Assembly: GCA_028583605.1 (NCBI GenBank)
Contig: CM053327.1
Coordinates: 37,977,626-38,041,625 of the forward strand
DNA: 64,000 bases
Source of the DNA: Dastarcus helophoroides
Lineage: Eukaryota; Arthropoda; Insecta; Coleoptera; Bothrideridae
Reading direction: 5' to 3'
Made by a program: the position numbers and the translations under genes. Each line of letters starts with the position of its first letter. The first letter of the stretch is position 1. Below, one piece after another: positions 35,717-46,884 of this stretch. Under the pieces are notes generated by a model. The model was not told the DNA's origin and did not search any database. It worked only from the letters and a program-made list of their open reading frames with translations.

Positions 35717-36922
35717 CTACCAATTATCGCTTGCAGCAGTTCCTTTAGCATTTTGGCTCTGGACACTGCATAATCGATGTGTGCCTGGAATGTTAGTCTT
35801 TTGTCTAGAATGACACCTAGATACTTTGCCTAGTCTCCAGTCGACGTTTTGCCCATGAACATTTACATGTCCATATGGTTGAAGTCTTTTTCGAGTGAAA
35901 AAGACTGCTTGGGTCTTGTCTGCGTTGACTTGGATTTTCCATTGGCTGAAGTAATCTAGTAGACTGTCTGTTGCCTCCTGAAGTCGTCTGGTGACCACCT
36001 CTGGACTGAAAGAGTACGCCACTAAAGCTGTGTCTCCTGCGTAAGTTGCCAATAAGGTGTGGTCGATTGTTGGATTGGTTCTCGGAATGTCTGCTCTGAA
36101 CAGAGAATACAGCAGAGGTGACAAGGCAGAGCCTTGAGGCACCCCATACTGTAGCCTAAACTGGTTTGATAGTTCCTGTCCCACCTTTGCTCTGAATGGA
36201 CGCTGGTCCAGGAACGAGCTTACCATTTGAACCATTGTTAGAGGTATTCCAAACTGGTGCATCTTGTAGACCAATCCTTGGTGCCAAACTGTGTCAAATG
36301 CCTTGGAGATATCGAAGAAAATAGCTCCCACTACCTGGTTCCAGTTCATGCGTTGAGTGATGGTTTCAACCACTCTCATCAGTTGGTCTGAGGTAGAGTG
36401 CATAGGTTGGAACCCAAATTGTTCCTTAGGAATTATGTCGCGATCGCTGATGATATTCTGCAGACGCTTTCTCAAAATCCTTTTCGCCACCTTACCCAAA
36501 TTGGATAAGAGGCTGATTGGCCTGTAATTTTGGGAAAATTTCCCATCCTTACCTGGCTTAGGAATGAAGATAACGTTTGCAGTTTTCCATCTTGTTGGAA
36601 AATGCCGGTATTTTAACATGGAATTGAGTATTGCTCCAAAGTATTTGACAGCTTGGTCCGGAAGAGACTTCAGAGCTTGGATTGGAATTCCATCTGGACC
36701 TGGAGACTTTTTGACATTTAGCTTGCGCAGAAAGCTTTGGATTTCCTCCTCGTTAGTTGGCTGGATGACGTCGTCTTCTTCTGGCACTTCCTCCTGAAGA
36801 ATTTGAACCTCTTCTTCTACTTCATCTACGAAGTCTAAGTCTACTTCTTCAAGTGTGGCCTGACAGTGCCGTTCAAAGGTCTTAGCAAAAGCTGCGGCCT
36901 TTTCCTGATCTGAGTAAGCCAT
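35717..36922 (-). pseudogene. LINE ORF2, reverse transcriptase part, catalytic motif altered
   Basis: 401 codons with the usual reverse transcriptase landmarks: KSPGPDGI, NYRPISLLS, FFDISKAFDTVWH (motif A, first catalytic Asp), GVPQGSALSPLLY (motif B) and ATYAGDTALVA (motif C). Jockey enzymes have YADD at motif C, so one of the catalytic aspartates is Gly here. Near the end the frame changes after NVDWRLGK and the protein becomes nonsense. The homologous C-terminal tail resumes at 35,567 in another frame. Confidence 0.92.
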
Positions 36923-36925
36923 TCC

Positions 36926-38084
36926 TTAAGGTTCGTGTATCGGAGGGATAGATTTCCTTACTCCTCTTAGAGCTTTGGCTGTGCGCCAGAGATCTGATGA
37001 AGTTTCGAGGTTGCAACTTCTATGGTGTTCTTGAAACTTAGAAGTTTTATGCTCTCTGAGTTCATACCTGAGCTCGTGGATAAGCCTGTTAACTTCCGCC
37101 TTATCTGCTTGCAGATTGGTTCGTCTTGCTCTCTTCCTGGCACGATTTTTCCTTCTAATCAGCTCCACCAAGTGATTTGGCAGTGGTTTCCTTTCTTCTA
37201 TACGCCGGAAAGTTTTGGTCGCTGCCAGAATTGAATCTGTTATGGTGATTTCCAGTCTTTCCACCGCTGCGTTGATGTCATCGTTTGTATTAATCTCTCC
37301 AGGCTCTTCCAGGTTTTCTGCTAAATACTCCCTGAACTGTGTCCAGTTTGTTTTCTTGCAGGTGTCTGGAGGCTTGGGTCCACGATCATCTCCGATGGTC
37401 ATCATCACTGAGTTGTGGTCTGAGCTGAGCTCACTAACTGATGTTAACTCAACAGTGTATCGAACATCCTTCATCAGTGCAACGTCCAGGACATCTGGAA
37501 TTCCTGTGGCGTGATGATGACGGGTTGGTTCTTCTGGAGCCATTACATCGATTCCGTTCTGTGCTGTGAACCTTTGAAGTGTCCTCCCGTTTTTGTTGTT
37601 GACTCTGCTGCCCCACTCGACGTTTTTGGCATTAAGGTCTCTGGCCACAATAGCATTGTTATTGTTTATTTCGAAGATGCGTGCCAAATCTGTCTCTGTG
37701 AGGGCGTTGGTTATGGAGTAACAAGACACCAGCGTCAGAGGTCCCAGCGCCATTTGAATTGTTACTCCAATTCCTTCCAGCTTTTCCAACTCCGGGTGCA
37801 GCAAAATGAGTTAGCTTTCTACTTACGTAAATAGCTGTGCCTCCTCCTGGGCCAGTTGGTCTGTCTCTGCGGTGAAGAACATATCCTCGGATTTTTGGAT
37901 CCTTAGATCTGAACGACATCCTGGTTTCGCTCAGCATCAGTACGTCCAAGTCGTTTTCCTTTGCGAAAACTTCGAGTTCGTTCCTGTTGCCTTGGAGTCG
38001 GTTGCAGTTCCAGAAAACTGCCTTGAGATGCTGACGACGAGCAGGATTTCCTCCATTAACTCTTCTTTCTTGGTGTCTATCCAT
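36926..38084 (-). pseudogene. LINE ORF2, endonuclease part, frameshifted
   Basis: N-terminal endonuclease/exonuclease/phosphatase domain, which nicks target DNA to prime reverse transcription. Recognisable pieces are FWNCNRLQGNRNELEVF, LSETRM (the metal-binding Glu), RRDRPTGPGGGTAIYV, LNAKNVEWGS (usually DxNAKH; Asp is present as RDLNA) and ELSSDHNSVMM (catalytic SDH). The frame changes near 37.80 kb, between 'LTHFAAP' and 'LHPELEKLEG'. The linker region runs to a stop at 36,926, just before the reverse-transcriptase frame. Confidence 0.87.
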
Positions 38085-38254
38085 TAGTGTTTTAGACTAA
38101 GGTTCTTTGGGAGCATCACCATGATAGAGACGATGGCCTCTTGACTGTTTTGTGCTTCGGAGACTGCTCTCACCAAGTCCAGCACTACTTGGTTCGTTTT
38201 ATCCTAAGTTTTCTTTGGGTTTGCCTCCTTGGAGCTACCTGTAACAACTGAAGC

Positions 38255-39503
38255 TTAGGACTTAGTGTTTCCACTTACCTTGCTGAAGTCCTTTGGATTC
38301 GATGAAACCTTTGGAGTAACAGCTGTCGCTTTGGCTGTTGTCGGTTTTGCCTTGGAAGTTGTCGGGCCTGTCAGCTTGGTTTTGCGTTGACTTTCCTTAT
38401 CTGCCGCCTTCTGCTTTCTCGGTTTCAAGAAAGCGGGACATCCCACGTGATCTCCTTTGCAGTTGGCGCATTTAAAGGACTTGTTTTCTGGCTTCTTGCA
38501 GTCTTTTGTGGAGTGCTTCCCAGCACACTTGACACAGACTGCTTCCGCGTGGCAATTTGAGAGTGGTTGAATCTTTGGCAGTTGTGGCACTGGTTAACTG
38601 CTGCTGAAGGTTTGAGGGATTCAACTTGGATTTCCAAGCCCATAATCTTCTCCAACTTGTAGATCCTGTCCTCTCCGTGATGCAGTTCTAACATGATCAT
38701 GTTGTAGGCCTTTTTGGTGAATCTGTTTTTCATCCTGGAGGCGCTCATCACCTTGAACCCTTCTTCTTTTACGGCCTTCCTGAAGGCCTCCTCAGGAATT
38801 TCTTTCGGAATTTTTCGGACAACCACCTTGACCGTTCTCTCCTCTGGGAGAGCGAAAGAATGGTAAGGAACCTTTTCGCTATCCATCAGTCTGGTGAGCT
38901 TTCTGAAGTTATCGACCGTTGCTGGCTGGACTCTGACTCCGTGGTTGACGCTCTTCGCTTTTGTGTATCCTATTTTCCTGGAATTTATCAACAGGTTAAT
39001 ACTTCTCCACTTACCAGCATCTCTGATGATGACGGGAGGGATCCTTGCTTCTTTTTCATCCTTTCTTCTTCTCTGGTGCGTCTATGAGAAACTTGTTTTT
39101 GGTTTTTCTTTGCTTCTGGTTTGGTCGGGGTTGGGGTTTCTTCTCCTGAAGAAGATTCTTTCTCGGTTGAGCTTTTCTTGACCCCCTTTTTCTTTAGGCT
39201 CTTCTTTTTTCTGACAATTTGAAAAGGTTCCTTTTCCTCCTTTTCTTCTTCTGTCGATTCCTTGCCTCTTTTTCCGCTCGAGGAAATGCTAGTCGGTTCA
39301 CTTCTAACACTGATTTCGCTGAGGAAATCAGACTCCATTTCTTCCTCTGATCCTATGGTCGGAGAAGGTTCTTCGGACCTCAGGATTCTTTCACTGTAGA
39401 GTTGATCTACTCTCTGTCTTTCAGTCCTGAATTCATTTCGTAACTCCTGGAACATGTTTAGAACCTGATCCAGTTGTGAGGCGATTTGCTGCAAAGTCGC
39501 CAT
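38255..39503 (-). pseudogene. LINE ORF1 (gag-like, PRE_C2HC plus zinc knuckles), frameshifted
   Basis: This is the nucleic-acid-binding protein of the LINE. The first in-frame ATG I favour is at 39,503 (MATLQQIASQLDQVL), starting an N-terminal coiled-coil-like segment and then a Lys/Glu/Ser-rich stretch. A frame change near 39.0 kb leads to 'NSRKIGYTKAKSVNHGVRVQ' and a PRE_C2HC-type domain (VVVRKIPKEIPEEAFRKAVK). The zinc-knuckle cysteines (CHNCQRFNHS) are split by a second frame change near 38.58 kb. The knuckles then continue as CVKCAGKHSTKDC and CANCKGDHVGC. The tail is Lys/Thr-rich. It is broken in two places and so non-functional as written. Confidence 0.85.
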
Positions 39504-39556
39504 TTTTGCCTCTGCAATCTCCCCCAAATTGCAGCGTTTCCTATCCTAGATTTAAT

Positions 39557-39892
39557 TAAAGAAAAACTACCATGCATCAAAAAACTTTTCTAGCATGCAG
39601 TGTTAGTTTCTAACGTTAGCGTTGTTTATGTGGTTATAAACAGTATTTGTTAAAGATCTTTAAAATTTAGTTTGTTATTTCCCAAATTATACTTATAATC
39701 TAAATCAACAAATTATTAGTAATCTCTACAATTCCAGAATTCTATCGGAATGTAATTAGTAAGCAAATTACTATTAGTAATTCCCCAACACACTACAATC
39801 TATTGGACAAAATTTACTGGGTAATTAGTGCTAATTTTCAACAGATAATTACAAACAACTTTCGACCTTTAAATATGAAAACTACACGAATC
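39557..39892. other. No gene seen
   Basis: A+T-rich DNA between the LINE and a minisatellite. Confidence 0.5.
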
Positions 39893-40112
39893 GAAAATAA
39901 AACATAACTACGCGGAGCAAAGATTAAATATAACACCGCGGACCAAATATAAAATATAACTACGTGGACCAAAAATAAAATATAATTACGCGGACCAAAG
40001 ATAAAACATATCTACGCGGACCGAAAATAAAATATAATTACGCGGACCGAAGATAAAACATAACTACGTGGACCGAAGATAAAACATAACTACGCGGACC
40101 GAAGATAAAATG
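39893..40112. repeat. 26-bp minisatellite (8 units)
   Basis: Eight tandem units of AAGATAAAACATAACTACGC plus GGACCG, with small substitutions (ACGTGG, AATTACG). Confidence 0.92.
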
Positions 40113-40159
40113 CAATTTGTGCGATTTTAAAACCGGAACATTAAATGTATAACACTATT

Positions 40160-40793
40160 TAAGGATGATCAATATTAGAAAAACATCGATATTAACATCG
40201 GTTCAAAAGTATCGATGTACGATGAATATCGATGTCAGAAAACATCGATGTTTTAGATAAAAAAAAACAATTCATTTTATTATAAGGTATACATATAGTA
40301 AGTGACGTAAGCAAATACATGGTAGATTATTGGGTTACATTACTGCAAAGTTTGAGTTTACCGGACAGACATAGAGTACGATATAGGGTAGATTTACTAT
40401 ACCTATTATTTCGTTTTCGAAGTTTCATTACTAAAAAAAATTAAGTTCCACTAACACTCGCTCCCACTTTATTTTTAGATAAGAAAAAAAGTTGACCATG
40501 GCTTGAAATTGACAGTTTTTTATTTTGTTGGTTTTAATTTGGTTACATCGATTAGCGACATCTAGTGTAAATTGGGTGAAGGTGAAATAATACTAATAGC
40601 AACATTTGTTACACCTAATCACGCTAGATGGCCTAGCCGTAGACTTAGAGCATATCGATATCGATGTTCCGATTTTATTCTCATAACATCGATGTGTCAA
40701 TATTATTGAAAACTTAACATCGATTTTAAAACATCGATGTTTTCCACTAAACATCGATGTTCATTTGCCATCGATGAATATCGATCATCCCTA
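40160..40793. mobile_element. 634-bp hAT-type MITE
   Basis: The ends are inverted: TAAGGATGATC at 40,160 and GATCATCCCTA ending at 40,793. They are flanked by an exact 8-bp duplication, ACACTATT (40,152-40,159 and 40,794-40,801). Both subterminal regions hold many ATCGAT and AACATCGATGTT palindromic motifs. There is no coding capacity. Confidence 0.85.
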
Positions 40794-40808
40794 ACACTAT
40801 TACGATAA

Positions 40809-42216
40809 GCCGTAACACAGTACCACACAAGAGGCGTTGAGGTTGATCGAAGTCGCGCAAGGATTGAACAATAAACAGTCCACTGGGTTGGTCTGTTTAG
40901 ATGTTGCCGAGGCTTTTGACAAAGTTTGGCACAAAGGACTTGTATATAAAATGCATAGAGCGAATATCAATTCCAAATTAACAAGGATAATACAATCCTA
41001 TTTAGAGAATAGGAAATTCGAGGTAAAATTGGACGGAATAATAACCGAAGAAAGAAGAATAAGAGCTGGGGTTCCGCAAGGCTGGATTCTAGGCCCCACT
41101 CTATTTAACATATATATGCATAACATTTCCAAACCAAACGGAGTGAAGATAGCGCTGGATGCGGATGATACAGCGATTCTAGCAAGACACACAAGACAAG
41201 AAATAATAGTTAGAAGATTGCAAGAAGCCCTTAATCAAGAGGAGGAATGGTTTGAAAAATGGCGCATTGAAGTCCACGGAGACAAAAGTACGGCCACATA
41301 TATGACAAGAAAAAGGTCACAGCCAGAGAAAAAATTTGAATATTTTCAATGAAGACATTCCCTGGACAGAAGAGGCAAACTATCTAGGAATAATTCTAGA
41401 TGAAAAACTAACCTTCAGGAAACATGTGGAACACGCTAAAAGAAAGCAATGAAGACAAGGACAAGAATTTATTCGCTTCTATGCAGAAAAAGCCGTCTAA
41501 CTCTGAGAAACAAAGGACTAATTTACAAAGCAGCTATCAACCTATAATGACTTATGGCGCAGCGTGCTGGGGATATACATCAAAATCAAATATGAATATA
41601 CTACAAATATTAAAGAACACAGCACTAAAAATGATAGCCAACGCTCCCTGGTTTGTAACCAACCGAAGAATTCATGAAGATTTAAAAATAGGAACGATAG
41701 AAGAAGCGGTAAAAAAAGCTGCAAGAAGAGAGTTCGATAGAGCTGAAATACACCCAAATCGACTACTCAGGGAAGTAGTGGATTATGAACCGCAAGATTG
41801 TCCAAGATTCAAAAGTCCTAAGACGGTCTTAAGAAGATAAGGTAGTCTAACCTTGGGTTTTCGTGTGGTTTTCGAGGAAAGGTCAAATGGCCAATAGGCG
41901 AAAGAAAAACAAGTTGCTCCACACGCGCATTAGGAGGATGTTTTCAGAAAGAGAGAAAAAGGCAGAGAGTAAAGTCTGCAGCATATGAGAGGCAGACATG
42001 GAAAGTCTAAATCTCAAAAGAGGCAAAATAGTGACTATCGGTACAAGCAGATAACAGCAACGCAAGAAAGATGGACACGGAAGGTCTGAATCTCTAAAGA
42101 GGGAAAAGAGCAGCAATAAATAAGTGAGGTGTAAAAGTTCTTAAACAGAACAGAGCGACAAAGGGGTAAGAGGAAAATATTCCTGACCCCATGGAATGAA
42201 TGGAAGACAAAGACTG
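40809..42216 (+). mobile_element. 5'-truncated Jockey-like LINE fragment
   Basis: Starts inside the reverse transcriptase and ends after a short ATGGAATGAATGGAAG-type tail. A 9-bp repeat, TTACGATAA, flanks it (40,800-40,808 and 42,217-42,225) and is a plausible target duplication. The left copy overlaps the last bases of the MITE's own duplication, so two insertions met at one site. Confidence 0.7.
40825..41840 (+). pseudogene. LINE reverse transcriptase C-terminal half, broken
   Basis: The first frame (to 41,352) has motif A (CLDVAEAFDKVWH), motif B (AGVPQGWILGP, with Trp where Ser is usual) and motif C (ALDADDTAILA, with Asp where Tyr is usual). It opens without an ATG because the upstream part is missing. 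After 41,350 the frame changes: PWTEEANYLGIILDEKLTFR is readable but runs into stops. The tail resumes at 41,424-41,840 with TYGAACWGY and NAPWFVTNRRIHEDL, ending PKTVLRR. It is clearly the same superfamily as the LINE at 35-39.6 kb but a different lineage. Confidence 0.88.
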
Positions 42217-42286
42217 TTACGATAATAGTTATAGAACTAATATTTTCTTTAGTAAGTGATTTTCAAATCATTATGCTTTGAAGTTG

Positions 42287-42499
42287 AAATACAAATCTTG
42301 TCCCCTAGAAACCAAGAAAAAATTAAAAAAACACCTATCACATCTTCAGAGAGATACTTCAGTATCTCGAAGATGTCATCGATATCATCGAAGATGTGAA
42401 GGTGCTAGATATAGATAGCTTGGCTATCGAAACGCATTAGAGCTATCTCTTGTTGTGTTTTTTAATCTTTCTTGGTTTCATGGGATAAGATTTGTATTT
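42287..42499. mobile_element. Hairpin MITE, family 1, copy 2
   Basis: Arms match copy 1 at 9549: AAATACAAATCTTGTCCCC on the left; AATCTTTCTTGGTTTCA and GATTTGTATTT on the right. The interior is longer and contains its own small palindromes (ATCTTCGA..TCGAAGAT around 42,340-42,400). Confidence 0.85.
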
Positions 42500-43519
42500 T
42501 AAGTTTGAAAGATAACCAAGGACCATAGTCCGTTTTACAAAAAAAATGCTCTAAAGTATTAGTGTCTTAATTTGTAAAGGTCAATTTCCAGGCCACCGCG
42601 CTGCGGTATTTGTAACTTCTGAAGTTTTTTCTCATTATTCGTTAAATAGTTAAAGAGACAATCGTGATAGAAAGTCGAGAGCTGATATCCAATGTTCGTC
42701 TTGTATTACACGAGCTTGAGTTGTCTAGTTTAAAAGCTTTCGACTAGAAAACGAGAAATAACTTGAAAACTGCTGAGGCGTCCAACTAAAACGAAAAATG
42801 GAAGTTGGGAGAAAGATTTAAACTTCCCTAATGTCGTTCTACCAAAAACTCTCTTATGCAAGACATAAACTGTCGATGTTCAACTTAAATGTTTCCACGA
42901 GACTTTCGCCTTTTTTTTTACTATTTTGTTTATGACGGAGTTGCGCCACCGCGAAAGACGTTTCATATCCAATGAATAGTTATGTTTGAAAATTTACATA
43001 AGTTGGCGAAGTTTTCCTGATGAAGCACCATCATTATGCAAATGTCGTAGACGCAATTAAGTTATTTAGCGCTCTTAAAACCGAGTTTTGCACTGTTTTG
43101 AATTTATCCGAGTCGTTATAGAGCAATAAAATACGGTCTAGTTAAGAAGCGGAATCTGGCCTCGTGCCGAACACCAATTATTATGTCATTTGTTTAAAAA
43201 GGAACGACGATGAATTGTGATGTTCTGTCGATTTGAATTACGAAGTCCGCTCGTTTAATTTTGCGACGATTTGGAAGTTTTCCGCTTAAGGAGACTGAAG
43301 TGGACTTTTGTGTACTTGACTATATGGAAATTCTTTTTGATGAGATACTGCAGTTTGCCCTCGCTCACAATCTAAGAAAATCTCGTACTGTTCCAAAAAT
43401 AGGACCGTCCTTACCTTATTCGTAATCTAGAAGGCTATACAGATTTGCCTTCGTATTTTTGCTTACGGTTGAAAGTAGTCCAATTCTCAACTTAGCCGTC
43501 CCAAAGTAACTCAAATGCC
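42500..43519. other. No gene seen
   Basis: Mixed-composition single-copy DNA. No coding or RNA feature supported. Confidence 0.5.
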
Positions 43520-43881
43520 GATGATTAGTCTGAGAGGGAAGAATATGACTCAAAAAGTGGACGTATAGGAGCCCAAATGACAATGATCAGTCTGGGAGGA
43601 AAGAATATGACTCAAAAAAGTGGACGTATAGAAGCCCCAATGACGATGATTAGTCTGGGAGGGAAGAATATGACTCAAAAAAGTGGACGTATAGGAGCCC
43701 CAGTGACGATGATTAATCTGGGAGGGAAGAATATGACTCAAAAAGTGGACGTATAGGTGCCCCAATGACGATGATTAGTCTGGGAGGGAAGCATGTGACT
43801 CAAGAAGTGGACGTATAGGAGCCCCAATGACGATGATTAGTCTGGAAGGGAAGAATATGACTCAAAAAGTCGACGTATAGG
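43520..43881. repeat. 62/63-bp minisatellite (6 units)
   Basis: Units start at ATGATTAGTCTGGGAGGGAA near 43,521, 43,583, 43,646, 43,709, 43,771 and 43,833. The length alternates between 62 and 63 bp because a run of five or six A varies. Frames that read through it on the minus strand are a by-product. Confidence 0.95.
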
Positions 43882-44389
43882 AAGTATGTACGTGAGCACC
43901 TACGTATGCATTGATTTGACGACTGATGAACGGCGGTAAGAACAGATTGGTCGGCGGAAGTGTTGGGGCTTAAATACCATGCGCAATGAGTACTGCGTAG
44001 CGTATTCCTCCTTGTTTAGGTGTCTTATGTCAAGGCTGTTCAACACGTATTCCAGGACGAGTTAAATCTCTTCGTTTCCGGACTTTACCAGAGTTGACAG
44101 TCTTTAGCGAGGCAACTAGAAATTTATTAATCAGTTTTTGCTGTTTTAAATGTTGACGTTCTATATTTTGCTAACTCAAACTTTGTTGGCTTACCTTGTC
44201 TCAGATTTTATATTTTTAGGTACTTTTTTCATTCATGTTTTATTGGCCAGTTACTCCGTCTACAGTAACCTTGGCAGTTTTATAAATTACCCCAAGGAGT
44301 ACATTTGACTTTTTATTCAAAGATTCGTCATTTGCTCAAAGTCATTTAACCTTTTTCGTAAATTTAGGCATGTTTAAAGCTGTTGATTT
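43882..44389. other. No gene seen
   Basis: Single-copy DNA grading into the A+T-rich tandem tract. Confidence 0.5.
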
Positions 44390-46425
44390 ATCTTTTTAAA
44401 TGCCAACTCTTAAATTTTCGATTTTTTTTTTCAAAAATTAGTTCTATTTTTAAAATTTCAATTTTTTTGAAAATTACGCAAACGACTTTGCCAAAAAAAT
44501 CGACTTTCCCGTCAATTTAGAGTATTTTTGAAAATATGATAATTTAAAAAAAATTGATTTCGCTAAAAAATACGTCTGTTCTGTAAATTTCGAGAAGTCA
44601 GAGAAAGGAAGAGACAGATTTTTTTTAATGTTTGGATTTTTTTAACTTGGACTTTCTTGGCGATTTCTAATTTTACTTAAAATTTAGAATCAGAAATTCC
44701 AACTTTCAGAAAATTATGATTTTTGCACAAAATTCGACTTTTTTCGAAATTTTTCCTCTCGTAAAATTCCAACTTTTTTCTAAAAAATTCGATGTTTGCT
44801 CAAAATGTTTGCTTTTTTGTAGACTTTTTATGAAAAATGCTACATTTTTGGGAATTTAAAATTTTTTAAAAATTAGATCTATTTCGAAACTTTTTTTGGA
44901 AGAACTCGTCTATTTGAAAATTATAAAATTGTAAAAAAAGTTGACTTTTTAAAAAATGTCGACTATCTGTAAATTTCGTGAGTGGGAGAGATGCAGATGT
45001 TTTTTTAATATTTGGATTTTTTGAAAGTTCAGTCGTCTTTTGATTAAAATTTAGAATTTCAAAATTTCAACCTTTTAAAATTTCTATGGAAAGAATTACA
45101 CTTTTTTAAAAGGTTTGACTTGACTTTGTCTCAGAACGTATTTTGAAATATTTCACTTTTTTAAAAATGTCAACTCTTTAAAAATTTCGATTTTCTTCAA
45201 AGTTTTGACTTTTGCTGTAAAACGCTTTTTTTTCAAAAAATTCTAAGCTCTTTAACGAATTCGACATTTTGAAAATTTCAACCAGTTTTTCTCAAAATTT
45301 TGACTTTTTGAAATTTTCCACCTTTCTAAAAATGCCGACTTTCAAAATTTCGATTTTCTTCAAAGTCTTAAATTTTTTGTAAAACGCAACTTTTTCAAAA
45401 AATTCTAAGCCTTTTAACGAATCCGATTTTTTAAAAATTTCAACCTGGGTTCGTTCCAAAATTTTGACTTTTTGAAATGTTTCACCTTTCTAAAAATGCC
45501 GACTCCTTCAAAATTTCGAGTTTCTTCAGTCTCGACTTTTTTCGTAAAACGCAACGTTTTCAAATAATTTTGACCCTTCTCAACAATTACATTTTTTAAA
45601 AATTTCAACTTGAGTTCTCAAAATTTAGGCTTTTTGAACTTTTCCACCTTTCTGAAAATGTCGACATTTTCATTATTTTGATGTTTTTCAATTTTTTTTT
45701 GTAAAATGCAACTCTTTTTAAAAATTCTGACCTCGACTCTGTAAAGAATTCGACTTTTTTGAATATTTCGAGCTGAGTTTTTCTCGAAACTGCGACTTAT
45801 TTTGAAGGTTTCCAGATTTCTGAAAATATCGACACTCAAAATTTCGATTTTTTTCAAAATATCTCTTTTGTTAAATAAAATTTTTTAAAGTTCTGACATT
45901 TCTAAAGAATTCGAATTTTTTGAAAATTTCGATTTGACTCTCTCAAAATGTCACCCCTTTCAAATTTTCGATTTCCTTCAGTTTTGACTTTTTTTTGAAA
46001 ATTTCGACCTCTGTAAAGAATCCGACAGTTTGGAAATTTTTCGATTTGATTTTTTCACGAAATTTTGACTTACTTTGAAATTGTTGACTCTTCTGAAAAT
46101 GTCAGTTTCTTTCAAATTTTCGACTTTCTGTAATGTTTTGACTTTTTTTAAATCGGGAAACTTTTAAACAATTGCGATTTGTCAAGAAGTCGAGTTTTCT
46201 GAAAATTTCGACTTGACATTGTCTCGAAATTTTGACTAATTTTGAAATGGTTGATCGTGGGGCTGCACAATAAGCGAAAGCTTCAGTGCAGCAAGGATAA
46301 CCGACCGTTAATGAAAAACAGTAAATTTTGAACCGTTTAACTTTTCTGAAAATGTCGACTCTTTCAAATTTTCGATTGTCTTTAAAGTTTTGGACTTTAT
46401 TAAAAATGTCGACTTTTTTAATTTG
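44390..46425. repeat. A+T-rich degenerate tandem tract (~165-bp period)
   Basis: The phrase 'AAATTTCGATTTTCTTCAAAG…TTTTGACTTTTT' recurs near 45,187, 45,351, 45,517, 45,680 and 45,843, and less regularly to 46,372. The base composition and word use are the reverse complement of the interior of the hAT-like element at 13.9-17.9 kb. I could not find the TAGGGTTGCCAAC ends around it. A foreign block of about 75 bp with a GCTGCAC/GTGCAGC stem sits at about 46,256-46,330. Confidence 0.75.
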
Positions 46426-46884
46426 AGGGATGGTCAGGAGGGAACAAAGAAGAAAGAAGGGTAAGGGGGAAGATAAGAGGAAAGAGATAAAAGTGGAGTT
46501 ATTGATCCCAAAGATGGGAATTTCCCGAGAAGTTGAATATAAATATTTGCGCTCCCCTATTGCGATTCATTCAGTATTCGGACATTCAATATTTAGTAAT
46601 TCTTTAATTCATTGTTTCTTGGTCTAAATAAAGTGTTCATGGCATCTTTGAAAGCAAATATACCAATATCGAGATATCAGATATCTGACAGAATATTCAA
46701 TCGCCTCATCTGTCGAAACCAGTTGCAGGTGACATCAGTTTCGAAATTAATATATTCCGAAGTACGGTTGTACGATTGGAAAGAATTTTACACCTTCAAA
46801 TTTTTCACATTTACTCGATGAAAATAGCAATATTGCTCCAAGGAAAAGGCTAACATGTTAGCCTTAATGTTTGCTGAAAATTCC
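46426..46884. other. No gene seen
   Basis: Short overlapping frames only; nothing recognised. Confidence 0.5.

Larger units (their letters stand above)
35128..39556 (-). mobile_element. Jockey-like non-LTR retrotransposon, nearly full-length but defective
   Basis: On the minus strand the order is ORF1 with PRE_C2HC and zinc knuckles, an apurinic-type endonuclease, a reverse transcriptase, the conserved C-terminal tail, a 3' untranslated region, and a 9-A tail (plus T9 at 35,128-35,136). Candidate 7-bp target duplications, TAAAGAA, lie at 35,121-35,127 and 39,557-39,563. That gives an element of about 4.4 kb, usual for the Jockey clade. At least five frameshifts or stops and a changed catalytic motif make it inactive. 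Its 5' end is supported only by the short duplication. Confidence 0.85.
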
